Part shown: positions 44,216 through 55,600 of the stretch, one piece after another
Layout: every line of letters starts with the position of its first letter
Position numbering within the stretch: position 1 is the stretch's first letter
Origin: Holtermannia corniformis
Lineage: Eukaryota > Basidiomycota > Tremellomycetes > Holtermanniales
Assembly (NCBI GenBank): GCA_001599935.1
Contig: BCIJ01000018.1
Location: 93,590-157,589 of the forward strand
Direction of reading: 5' to 3'
DNA: 64,000 nt
Program-made: the position numbers and the translations under genes
The notes under the pieces: model-generated
Databases searched by the model: none
The model's input: the letters and a program-made list of their open reading frames with translations, nothing else
What the model was told of the DNA's origin: nothing

Positions 44216-45762
44216 TCACTCGATGACAGCGCAATCGCGGACCACCTCGCCACCTCTGACCCCATCCCTTTTTCCCATCCCGCCGACCTTATCATCCTTC
44301 TTCTCTGCCGCGCTCCGCGTTTCTTGACCATTCGCATCGACTTGCACCGCCACGCCCGCACGATCCGATACAGGGCCGTACCGTACCGGCGCCGACAACG
44401 CGAACAAGATCGATTGGATCGCCTGATTCGACCCAGGAGTTACGAGCGCCAAGAATGGCCATAGGAGGATATAGCTATCCCCAACAGGCGTCAGCATCCT
44501 GTCGAGGCGGGGGCTACATAGACTTACACGACCCAGTTCCAGATTGTAAAGTCTTGCAGATCACTCTGCGCGCCCAGAAGCGGTTTCACGACGCCCTCGC
44601 GCTCGAACGGCATGACAACGCCAAGGGCCATGATGTTACTCTGAAGTGATTGATCGCGTTTCTTGGCCTGTCCAGAGTTTGAATCAGCGGTGGAGGGCAC
44701 GGGCTTGGTAGAAGCCATAGAGGCGGCTAGGAGGGTATCTAGGATCCGCTGGAAGTGCGTGACGAGCACAAGGGATTTGATCGCTTTCAAGCCAGAGCGC
44801 TGAAAGGCTGACTGCGGTGGTCCTTGATCGTCGCTTGGGCTTGAACTGGACGCAGACTGCGATTGCGACTTTGCCAGCTGACTCGTGATGAATGCTGGGA
44901 TCCCGGCGGTATATGTCGGTGCGACGAGCTGGACGATCCTGACGTTACGTTCGGCCGGGAACTTGAGTAACAGCGGCAGGAGAGAAGTGATGAAATGGAA
45001 ACCGAACTCTGCAGGCGTCCACTCGGGATCTTGCGATGAATCCCTTTCCGGCGTTTCCGCCAGAGCCCGAGCGGTCGCGAGTGCCGATGGAGATGAGGGA
45101 GAGGCGAACAGAGATTGCTCGACTTGCCAGCCTGAGCCTAGGACGATTGCGTCAATTCGGCGCTCGGCCGTGCCGTGCGGCACAGCTGCCCATTTTCGGA
45201 CGAATTCACGGATCGCACGAGGGGTGGCGGGCAGTGCGTCGGCGTGGAGTTGGGCCAGAGGCGATGCGCGTGTGGCCGAGAGTCGAATGGTATGTAACAG
45301 TGTTAACAGAGGTTGCGGTAGTGGAGAGGCAAGTGGCGGGAGGTAGAGGATTTGAGGGGGAGACGGGAGATGGAGGAGGTGGTGGATCAGTTGCAAGGTG
45401 GTGGTTGTCGGCGGCGCCTTGGTCGTACGTCAGCTTCCATTTCAATGAGATAGCTACAGTTGAGCTACAGCTCGATCACGCCCACGCACCGTGATGAAGA
45501 TCATCTTGCCCGCCCATTCTCTCTCCCAAGTACATTTCCGGCCTGCACACCAGCGCTTCAACACGACAATGCCTGCTACACCCGCCGCTGCGGCGATCAG
45601 AACGTTCCCTGATACGCTGTCTAGTGATTGAGCGACCGAATGGATTGGCATCGTGAGCGGTGCGGTGCTGCGGTGCACTCTGGCAAATGTTGACAAGCGG
45701 CGAGGGGGCCACGTGGCACTGTGGCTGCGCGGCCAGAGCATCAGCCGGTTTCTCGAGGCCAT
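44216..45762 (-). CDS. Short-chain dehydrogenase-like protein (DUF1776-like), membrane-anchored
   Basis: The N-terminus MASRNRLMLWPRSHSATWPP is basic and mitochondria-like, then a hydrophobic segment (GNVLIAAAAGVAGIVVLKRW) and KMIFIT. After an intron, PPTTTLQLIHHLLHLPSPPQ, AERRIDAIVLGSGW, EFGFHFITSLLPLLLKFPAE and RNVRIVQLVAPTYTAGIPAF follow the order of an SDR fold: the strand after the helix, the active-site helix region, and the RIV-strand. The glycine-rich nucleotide loop and the Tyr-x3-Lys pair are not evident, so it may be a non-catalytic relative, as in fungal DUF1776 proteins. The last exon (YILLWPFLALVTPGSNQAIQ, then ALSAPVRYGPVSDRAGVAV) ends with an acidic/basic tail. The start is uncertain: 45831 and 45651 are alternatives. 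It follows RXT3 with only 28 bp between. Confidence 0.5.
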
Positions 45763-45790
45763 CTGCATAATCACATCCTGCATCAGACTG

Positions 45791-48700
45791 TCAAGCAGGC
45801 ACCCTTGGAGCCCACCAAAACACATCCGCATCGCAAGCCCAGCCCTGGCCGTTCTCGTTCACCGCCGCCGCCGTCAAAGCCAATGTCCGCACAAGCAAGC
45901 CTGATGCCGTCCATTCGAGCTCGCTTGGCGTCAAGTCTGTTCCGAGGACTTTCGGGGTCGCGTCGGCGTCGGCGTCGGATGCTGCTTTTGGTCGTGCGGC
46001 GTCAGAGGCGCGCGGGACGAGGACCTTGTGAAGAGATAGACGGAAGCAAGGTGTTGCGTGAACAGAGTCGGGAAGGAGTTGGAGCTGATAGCTGCGCCCG
46101 CTTGATAAGTCCCCGCACATGACGGTGATACCGAGGGAGCTTACCTCTCTTGAGGGTTGCCGAACCAGAGGTCATGTGTCCAGACGCTACGAAGCGCGCC
46201 AACGTGCTCGTTCTCCTTTCGCGCTTCCTCATGCTCAGCCGGATTCACGAGCCAGCCGGCCAGAGCTTGCGGTGTATACTTGAACCTATCTCAGACGTCA
46301 GCTTGACTCGAACCAAACTAGCGTGGAACTCACGCAGCTTGTCCGTCCCGAAGGACGGTCAGTGTCTCCGCAATTTGGATGGCATCAATTTGCAACGCCA
46401 AGTCGCCGAGGACGCGTCGTCGTTCTTCAGCTACCTCGTTCATCTGCTGCTTGGCATGCCATCTGCTAGCGGCCTTCTGTGGAGCGCGTCAGCCCTGTGT
46501 ACTGGTTGCCTGACACCAACGACCAACCTTGAGCCTCTTGACTTTCTCGACGACAATCGAAACACCATCATGGCCATTGCCCCAACTCCTACTCTTGAAC
46601 CCGTTCCGCGTCGTGCCCGTATACCTAACCAAGCGCGGCACGATGCGAACGGTCACCACGATGGAATCCTTAGCCTCGCGCGTGACCTTGGGTCTCAGTT
46701 CGACACCGGAAGCACCGGGGGGCGGCGGCAGGATCCATCGGATCCATCCGGCATGGACGAGAACGGCGCCCAAGTCTGAATCGTCCGTGTAGACGTCTGT
46801 GCCCCAGACTTCGCGATCGCGCACCGTTTGCGCAAACGGAAACGGTGATTTGTCAGCGTTGAGCTTGGGCTTGGCGGGGGGATGGTCTGGATCAGGCGGG
46901 GAGACGGGCACCGCTTCGTCCCAACCGTGCTCGCCTCGCAGAACCCAGTCGGTCCCGAGGAACCCAGGCTTGATGGTCACGAGCATGATGGCTGCCAGAG
47001 CGGCGTTTGCGTCTCCGAGCTTGTGGTTGAACAGGCTCGCGATCCGGACATTGGATCCGAGGTAGAGCTCGCGCGAGTAGATGTGTTTCGCGCGGTCCGG
47101 GTGCTGGCGTAGGTACGCTTCGACGGCCTGAGACGATACTTCAGGCTCGCGCTTTGGGGCCGACGAGAGCGAGGCCCAGTCATGTTGGTGGACGCTGGGT
47201 TTCGAGCTGCGCTTGCGCGAGACATGCTGTTGTTGCCGGCTCCACTCGGATGGATCGAGATCGCTCGGTTCGGTGCGTTTGCGCTTGTGCATCGTGCCCT
47301 GGGAAGACCGGTGCGAGGACGCGATCGACGAGCTCGGGGCAGGGTTGGCGCCGGCAGGAGGTAGCCCTGTGTGAGCCTGATTGACGCGGCGGTGCGCACC
47401 CTCGGCCTCGACGGCCGTGTCCATCCTCGGGCGGTGCTGCTGCTGCGCTTGTTGCTGCTTGATCTCTCTCGGGGGTGAGTACCGAGTCGGACGATGGACA
47501 GGCGGAGGCACGGGCTGCCTCTGTTCATCCTGCTTGAAGCCGTACGGCCTCGGTTCCCTCGCGCCAATGACCTGCTGCAAGACTGACGGACTCGGCTCAT
47601 CCTTGATAGTTGATCGGGGTACAGACTTGTAGGCCGTTCCGGCGTAGCCCTGGGGCGGGAATTGGCTACCGCTGGCACCAGCGCTAGCACTGGCAGGCTG
47701 CGTTGGCTGCTGCGCCTGCAAAGGGGTTGGTTTGTTCAAGACCTCGATATGGCGCACATAGCGCGGTTCCTGCGGTGGCGAGTTGGTGACGTTTGGTCGA
47801 GGGTGGGTGATGGAGCTAGTTGCAGTCGTACGCCGATCGCGGTCCTGCGGGGCATGGGCGCCGGGATCCAATCGGTTCCCGTACGCATCCGTGTTGGGCC
47901 CAAACGGACCCCCGAGCGGTCTCGGGGCCGGTGAGGATGCGGCGGCGGCGGGAATGGATGAAGGGTAAGGCTTTCCGGTTGCGCGGTTTGCGCGTTCGCG
48001 TTCCCTCTCGCGCTCTCGTTCGCGATCACGTCGAGCGGCTTCGAGCCCGGCAGAGTCTTTCCATTCCCTCTCGCGTTCGCGTTCGCGCTCGCGATCGCGC
48101 TCGCGGTCTCGTTGGGCGAAGCCATAGCCTGGTAGGGTTCCGTACCCGAATGTGCCAAACGCCCCGCTGTGACCGTACCCGCCGTACCCGCCGTACCCAA
48201 AGCCATACGGTTTCGCTGCCGATGCGCTGGACCCAGCCTGGCCTGAAGTCGAGCTCGAGCCGGTGGCCGGGTTGGGCGTCGAGACTTTGGGCGAGGCGCC
48301 GGGCAAGTTGGTCACTGATTGAGAACCTGGCGGTGCGGCCGCTGTCTGCCCCAGTCTTGTTGTCGAGCTCGGACCTGTCCTCGAGTCGGACGCCTCGGCT
48401 GGATACTTGAACGCTGCGGCCTGCGGTGGGCCCGGTACGGGACTCGGGTGCGTCTTTGTGGGACTGACGGCGCCGTCGCCAAACGGACTGGGCAGGGATC
48501 GACCGGTGCCGAGACCGAGGTAGGAGGTTGAAGGGAGTTGAGGGCGAGCGGGTGGGCTGACTGGAGGTCTGCGAGACGCGGCTGCGGCTGCTGTTGAGCC
48601 CTTTGGGGCTGGTGGGTCCGTGTTGGAGCCTGGAGGCAAGTTGCCGTAGTAGGGTGGGCCTGGTGGTGGGCGAGCTGCACGATCTCGGTCACGGTCGCGG

Positions 48701-49075
48701 CTGGCGGTGATGGTGCTCGTGCTCGTGCTCGTCACAGTGTTCGAAGGCAGGATACTGTAGTTTCGAGGGTAGCCCGGTGGTGGTACTATCTCGGATGATC
48801 AGTCGCCACCTCGGCGCCCGACGCTACGTACACGCTGCATCCCTTTCCCTCTCTCTGTCCCTCTCCCTCTCGCGCTCCCTCTCGCGTTCGCGCTCTCGTT
48901 CACGCTGTTCGCGTTCGGCATGGAGCGAGGGCAGGGCATAGCTCGGCCGGAGACCTGTACCTGCACCGGTCCCGTTGGCCGTGCTGGACCCTGGCTGCGG
49001 CTGTGGTTGGGCTGGGGATGGTGTACCGTGCGCTGCCTTGTTGTACGGGTGGATCGGTGGCGGGTTATCGCCCAT
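45791..49075 (-). CDS. RXT3: RXT3-like histone deacetylase complex subunit
   Basis: Rxt3 is a subunit of the large Rpd3 histone deacetylase complex. The start MGDNPPPIHPYNKAAHGTPS leads into a long Arg-Glu/Arg-Asp dipeptide tract. A GTACGT intron joins it to PPPGYPRNYSILPSN, then about 500 residues of Pro/Ser/Gly/Gln-rich sequence with a second RE/RD tract (around 48000-48120). The conserved domain is C-terminal: HIYSRELYLGSNVRIASLFN, IMLVTIKPGFLGTDWVLRG and EVWGTDVYTDDSDLGAVLVH, matching the Rxt3 domain, then VRIVPRLVRYTGTTRNGFKS. Later exons carry a helical stretch (SRWHAKQQMNEVAEERRRVL) and WTHDLWFGNPQESGRSYQLQ. End at 45791. The large disordered N-terminus is longer than in yeast. Confidence 0.82.
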
Positions 49076-49567
49076 GGTGGTGAGCAATCGAAGATGGGAT
49101 GGTACAGGCGCAGCAGTAGAGAACGGGACGGTTCCGGTGGATGGACAGTGCCAGCAACGTTTTGATTCCGTCGTTGGCACTTGCACTTGCACCGGTTGAC
49201 ATTAATCTTGCAATTCATCAGTTGAACGGCTCAGCATCGATTATCAGGTCAACATCTGACAGCTAGAGCCCAGTTGAGACTGTTGTGAGTTTGATAGAGC
49301 AGCTAGGGGCAAGCTAGACTGTACAGGCATTCCCTAGGCATGCGGCTTTGTGTTGATCATCAACGCAAGTTCGAGTCAAGTACAGCATGCTTCAGCCATG
49401 CCTTGTCTAGCCAGGCTTTCACGATTGAAGCTATTACAACGCTTCATTGGATCACAGTTGCAACATGAGATTCAGTCTGCAAAGTACCAAGTGGCCGCTG
49501 CCGTTGCCGTTCGCGGAATCAAAATCGAAAAACTCACGGTGGCATCTATACTCTACGATGCATCCCC
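49076..49567. other. Intergenic, RXT3 promoter side
   Basis: No coding exon recognised in about 490 bp. It contains the 14-bp GCGGAATCAAAATC shared with 17823-17836. Confidence 0.45.
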
Positions 49568-50798
49568 CTACGCCCAGCCTTGGCCAAAGTACAGTGCTAG
49601 AGCGTGCCGCGAGACGTTGAAGCCTAGCATGCTCAGCAGGTAGCTGCAGCGCGCGTCAGTACGGCCACAGTACGCAAGCAGACTGACCCGGCAAACAAGG
49701 GCAGCAGCGGCGCCAGCAAGAGTTCACTGCGGACGACAAACGGCAACGCGGCGTAGCCGAGGTAGGTCACGTAGACGTACTGTACGCCAGCGACGAGGAA
49801 CAGGGTGCTGTACGCGACGTGAGCAATCTCGCATCCGGCCGCGACGAGACCACGCACTTGCCGACGAGCAAGCACACCCAGTTTGCGCGCACGACGACAC
49901 CGGCCAAGACGGCCAAGCCGCCGTAGAGCGTCAAGAACGCGGGAAAAAACGCATTGACGGCCACGTCGAACGCGTAGGCAAACTCGACGGCGGCGTCGCC
50001 GCTCGCTTGGTACGGCGACGAGGGGGAGAGCAGCAGCTTGTTGGCGACGAAATAGAGCACGGTCGCGATTAGCAATGAGCACAGGAAAAAGTCGCCTGTG
50101 TTGTGAGCGCGGGTATGGGATCGGGTGGAACAGACGGACGGAAGATCATGAGCAGCATGGTCGAGATCGTCCCCGCCAGGCTCTTGCGGTAGATTAAGGA
50201 CCAGACGAGGCCGGCGACTAGACGGTCCGGTCAGCGGTCGCTCGGAACCACTTGCGACGTACCGGCCAGCGAGGCCGAGATAAGCAACAGCATGGCTGGG
50301 CTGTTGGTCGCGTCAGCACCGCCGAACCCGACGCAACGCAAGCAACCAACTCGTCTCGCGCCCAGCGGTTCTTGGTCTGTTTACTGCGTCATGTCAGCCT
50401 TGCCCTGTCTGCGCTGCGGTCGGCAGTGTGTACATGAACGTCGTGATCAGACCCAAAGTGAAGCCTGTCGCAGCACGGTCGCCCAACTCACTGATGATAC
50501 GTCTGTTTATATACCGTCCTCGGGGCCACGAGCAGATATGACAATTGCCAAAACGCCAACTCAAAGTCCTGTCCAGCATCAGCCCATCTCTATCTCCGAG
50601 TCCGAGAGGGCGCACCATTAGCTTGAACTTGGTGATCCGCCGAAAGACTAGAGGACAGCTGCGGACGCCTAGACCGCCTTTGCGCGGTAGCATGCTTTGA
50701 CCGCCGATATCGGGGTACGCTCGTGCTGACGCTGCCGAGCCGAGGGGTGGGGTCGAGGGCGTGCTGGATGTTGGGAGTAGGGGCGGGGTGGATGCCAT
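49568..50798 (-). CDS. UNC50/Gmh1 family Golgi membrane protein
   Basis: UNC50 proteins are multi-pass Golgi proteins that act with Arf-GEFs in trafficking. The N-terminus is Ser/Pro-rich, then MLPRKGG and FRRITKFKLM. After a short intron DFELAFWQLSYLLVAPRTVY, and after the next intron HKQTKNRWARDDPAMLLLIS give the family's signature. Membrane segments follow: SASLAVAGLVWSLIYRK, SLLIATVLYFVANKLLLS, AFFPAFLTLYGGLAVLAGVV, LFLVAGVQYVYVTYLGYAAL and LLLAPLLPLFAG. The last exon, GYLLSMLGFNVSRHALALYF ending GQGWA, matches the conserved C-terminus. Seven introns are needed and each one keeps phase. The joins YHH-KQTKN and RD-DPAM need acceptors slightly different from the most obvious ones. Confidence 0.9.
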
Positions 50799-50948
50799 AC
50801 TGAATCTGATTCTGATGGGGCGAAGGCGGATCGACGACAGTTTGCTGGTGTCGTCGTGGTCGTCGACGGTCGTCGTTGTGGCGGTTCGATCCGACGAGTT
50901 GGGATGTGCATGGCCATGGACACGGAGAATGCATACTATACATGCACT

Positions 50949-52331
50949 TCAACTCGGCGTTACACCTCGAGCCAGCCGCACCCGCTTGGCTCTCGCTACG
51001 CCCAGGCTACCCAACCCGCCGCGTGTCCGGCCCTCGACAGCACGCAGGACCACAACCGCGTTCCACCACGCCATCCCGCTCTCGACGCCGCGCGCACCGA
51101 CAGGACACCACGCCAGGTGCTCTTGCACGAGATCGAAGTGCGGTTTAGCCCAGAGCCCGAGCCGGCGTTGGCACAGCTTGCAATGCACGACTTGGGCGTT
51201 GGCATCGAGCAGTGTCCAGCCGAAGAACGCAGTCTGCGCGGCAGTGGGTGAGATGGCTGCGCTCGAGCTTGGATCACGGTCGGCGCGGTGCGAGTCGAGG
51301 TGGGCGGTGAGGTGGCCGACCTGCTCTTGATTCTGGCCGCGGTGGGATCAACGACTGTGCGAATGCGAGTGCGCGACGTACGAGGGGAGACGTGACGGTA
51401 AAGAGACTGCCAACGTCCACAGCCTCCGACTGGATCTTGGTCGCGATCGGTTCGAGGAATGACGAGAGCGGAGGGTGCAGCAACTGCCTCAGATGCGACA
51501 GTTGTGATGCTACCTCATAAGCGCTGCTCGACTGGCCCGCCTAGACCAACCTGGAGTCTGCCGTACACGCCACGGACAATCATCCTTGTGCGCGTCGACG
51601 AGCATCCTGGCTAGTTTACCCGCCAACACGGCTTCTGGGTCTCATCAGCCGGATTCAATCCAAGCAGTGCAACTTGCCCCTTGCACCGACCACACCGACC
51701 GTCCACCAAGCTCCACACGCATTCGCACACTTGAGCGCCTCGTGCCCGTCGTTGACCCATCCGCATCGCGCCGCTTCGGCTTCAGCTAGCGGTGCGGGTT
51801 TAGGCGAGTACGTAGCCGGTCGGTACGTCTGGAGGCGCGCGAGCAGTGAATGAGGGTGGTACGGCGAGAACGTCGTGGTCCTACCAGCGGTCAACCCTCT
51901 ACGACTACTCACAAGTCGAGCACGCACACTGTCGGCTCGACACGCCGCCGCTTGGACCGTTCAGCGTCCTCGACCAGGCGCACAGGTTTGATCCCAAGCA
52001 GGCCATCGACAGCCTCTCGAAGTCGTTTCTGCACCCATCAGCCTCGACCTTCGGCCACCGCACGCACGCTACTGAACCGCCCTTGGTCCACTGGGTCCCG
52101 ACCGGCTTCTTCGTGCGCGATCACGGCGTCTATACTCGCTCGCAGCTCTGCTTCTGATGGGACTAGCTCGCTGAGCGGTGGGTGCGGGCGGGACTGGGGG
52201 GTCAGTTGAGAGGGGCGGTGGCGAGCACTGACGTTGAATGTGGTTGCGACCTGGTCGTCGTCGAATGGCAGCCAGTCGTCTTCATCGTACAGTGATGCGA
52301 ACACTTCATGAAGGTCTTGGTCTATGCTCAT
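50949..52331 (-). CDS. C3HC zinc-finger protein, NIPA/Rsm1-like
   Basis: NIPA is an F-box-type SCF subunit in animals; fission yeast Rsm1 acts in mRNA export. The start MSIDQDLHEVFASLYDEDDW leads over introns to PPLSELVPSEAELRASIDAV, KRLREAVDGLLGIKPVRLVE and KRRRVEPTVCVLDLTTTFSP. The first zinc domain is RLQTYRPATYSPKPAPLAEA, ARCGWVNDGHEALKCANACG, then LVDAHKDDCPWRVRQTP (Cys-His-Cys ligands). The second is TAFFGWTLLDANAQVVHCKL-C and FDLVQEHLAWCPVGARG, the typical repeated half-motif, followed by WWNAVVVLRAVEGRTRGGLG. One intron of only 39 nt (GTGCGT...GTGCAG) is needed to avoid a stop codon, and it joins QGRFSS to KRLREAV. Another start at 52382 is in frame. Middle exons (51280-51500) are less certain. 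Confidence 0.78.
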
Positions 52332-52617
52332 CTCTGTCTCTGGCTTGCACAGGGCGTTGTACGACGTTTGATGCTCAAGCAAGCACCATGACGGTCATGG
52401 TGGCGAGCCTATTTGCACGCCTATCAATGCAAAGAGCCTTCTACCAACCCGCCTATTTCCTGACCGTGCGCCTACACAGCAAAGTGGGCGCCTACTGAGC
52501 CACGCCCGGGCGCCTAACTAGCACGTGTTAGCTACGCGTCCACTGTCGCTCAGATCCAACCCGCTCAGTGCAAGCTCCCCTTCCCTGCTCCCCTGCTCCC
52601 CTCCTCCTCACCAAGCC

Positions 52618-55600
52618 ATGCCGACAGCAGCGCCCAGAGGGCTGCAAAAGCTCGAGTTTAAAGAAAAGCTGATCCAGTCGGGCAAGCAGTCGGGCGGCGG
52701 TGACGCGTTACAGACTCGGCTCAAGGTCGGTTGCACACACTGTCGATCGCGAGCTGATGCGGACGCCGTCACAGACACTGCATGCAAAGCTGGCCGTGCT
52801 CGAACAGGACCATGTCGATATCAATTCCCTCGCGGCCGTGCGTGCGCCACTCGTCAGCCCGATCATCATGCAGCATAAAGAGTCGGTCGGACCCAACGGT
52901 GGCGACAACGCTGATCGAATTCACAGTCGAGGCGTCAAGGCGTACGCGGCATGCTGCCTTGCCGATCTGCTCAAATTGTTCGCGCCCGACGCTCCCTACA
53001 CTGCCGACGAGCTCCGCGTGCGTCTCCCACCCATCATCTCGATGTAACAAGCTCACGAGCCCAACAGGACATCTTTCAATTCTTCGTCACCCAGATCGTA
53101 TCCAACTTTCGCACACCAGCCTACCACTCGCTCTCGACGTCGAAATCGCGCACGCAGCCTCAACAGCGCATCACCGAGATTGCATACTATCGCGAATACT
53201 GCTACCTGCTCGAATCCCTGGCGACCATCAAGAGCGTCGCGCTCATTGTCGATGTTCCCAGGGGCGACAAGCTCATTGTCGACTACTTTGAAGGCTTTTG
53301 CAAGATTGTCAGGTGAGCCGATCCGCTCGAGGTCAGGTCCGGATAGGCTGATGGCGCGTCTAGGACCGACATGAGCAAGAACCTGACCCGGCACTTGGGA
53401 GAGATCTTGATGGCCCTCATTGACGAGGCGCAGCCTTTACCGGCCGGCGTCATGGACTGCTTGATTGGCCAGCTCGACGCCTATGCCGAGGTCGGTCGCT
53501 GGCTACCAGCCAGATGGTGCTGACTCCCAACCGGCAGCGACCAGAGACTCCCTCGTTTCAACTCGCCGTCGACGTCGCCAACGGGACCGCTGATCGGCTC
53601 CAACGACCCGTGCTAGCTGTACGTCGCTGTCCACACTCGGCATCCAAAGCTCACGCATCGCAGCACTTTTCCGAGATCCAGCTCTCACACGGCCGTGACC
53701 CGACCGACGATGACCTCGCGACGCTCAAAGCCTCGCACACACTCATGCTCACACTGTTCACCTTTACGCCTCATCTCCTCGCGCACGTCTTCCCGCAACT
53801 CGAAGACGCGCTCAAAGCCGTCGATGAAGTCCCCCTGAGGGCATTGACGACTCAAACGCTAGGTCGAATGTTTGCGACGCGCGCACGCACCCCCGAAGGC
53901 GGCGACGGTGCCGTCTTGGCGCGCACGTACCCAGCCACTTGGAAAGGCTGGCTCAGCCGTCGAGGCGACAAAGTCGTCGAAGTCAGGCTGGCATGGTCGA
54001 AGAGTGCAAAAGGGATCTTGGACGCACACCCGGATCTGCGCGAAGATCTGGAGCGTGAGTGTCAACGCACTGATAGTGGACTCAGCTGACGCAACGCGTC
54101 GATAGCGGCCATCCGCGAGAAATGTACCGATCCAGATGAAAAGGTGCGCGCGGCAGCGTGCCATTTGTTTGCAGAGATCGACTATGAAACGGCGCTGCAT
54201 TTCGTGGCGCTCGAGACGCTCAAGGCTGTTGCGGGCCGGATGGCGGATAAAAAGGTTTGTAGGCGGAATCTCTTCCATGGTGGGGTTGACACCCGTACAG
54301 CCTGTTGTTCGAGCAGAGGCCTTCAACGCGCTCAAGCGGCTCTATACGCTCGCGTACTCTGAAATGTGTGTCTGGGCTGGCTGTCACCGCCGAATTATCA
54401 CTGACTGACGACCGCAGTGAGACGAACGAACAACAAGCCGTACAGCAATTTGCGTGGATCCCACAGGATATCTTGATGTGCTTGTATACCGCGCCGACGC
54501 TCGAAGTTCGGTACGTCCTCTCCAAGCCATAGCGCGAGCTAACACGCGCACAGTACAATGGTCGACAATGTCATCCATTCCGACATCTTGCCTCTCGCCG
54601 CCAAGGCGGAAGATGAGGTCGCTTGGGTCGATCGATTGCTACTCGTCGTCAGGTATCTGACCCCAAAGGCTTTCGAGGCCTTGACCTCGTTGATGAACTT
54701 GACCGACTATGGGCAGTCAGTCGCGCGTGTCGGGTAGAAGAGAGCATGCTGATACGGACACAGTGGCGTCTCGCCGTTTGCGCCGTTCCTGCGCGCTTGC
54801 GAAATGAACAATGTAAGCTGCGTATCACACTGTCAAGCAAGGCTGATGCATTTCACAGGGCGGGATCATTGATGAGAACGAGGGGGCCGTCAAGGCCAAG
54901 CTCAACTATATCGCACAGATGATGGCTCGTGAGTGCTCTGCGCGTCGGATGGGCCAAGCTGACGACGACAGGCAACTACTTTGCAGACCACAATCGCGCG
55001 CTCAAGGACATGATGACGTTTGCAGAGGTCAACGACGGCCGGCTGTACAAGCTCTTCCATGCGTGCATCGACCCGCAATCCGACCTCAAGACAATCATCA
55101 AGGCCAAGGTGCGCTCCGTAGCATGCGTTACCGGGACAATCGCTGATCCCAACTCCAGGCCGAGTTTCTGAAACGCATCGACGGCTCCAACCCCGAGATG
55201 CTCGATACCTGCACTTATTTGCTCCAACGCGGCGCTTTCACAATCTTGAACCGGTCATCGATCCCAACACTGCTCAAGCGCGTGCAGCGCTCCGACCCGG
55301 ACCTCGGCGCGATCCAGCTCTTGAGGCATATCAGCAAACTCTGTCCGCCGATGTACAAGGCGCACGTTGCGGAACTTGTGAACGCGACCAACGACAGGAA
55401 GAACCCGGTGCTGGTCGAGGTCGCGCTGCAGGCGCTCGCGCATGTGTGCAAGGTGAACCCAGAGGTCGCGCCGCAGGATCGGTACGTGTGCTCGTGGCTT
55501 GTCGGCAGTGGCTGACATGGGCGTGGCAGGAAACTGCTCGCAAAGGTCCCAGAGTGGATCACGCAGGGGTCACCGCGACAGGCCAAGTTTGCCGCGCGCT

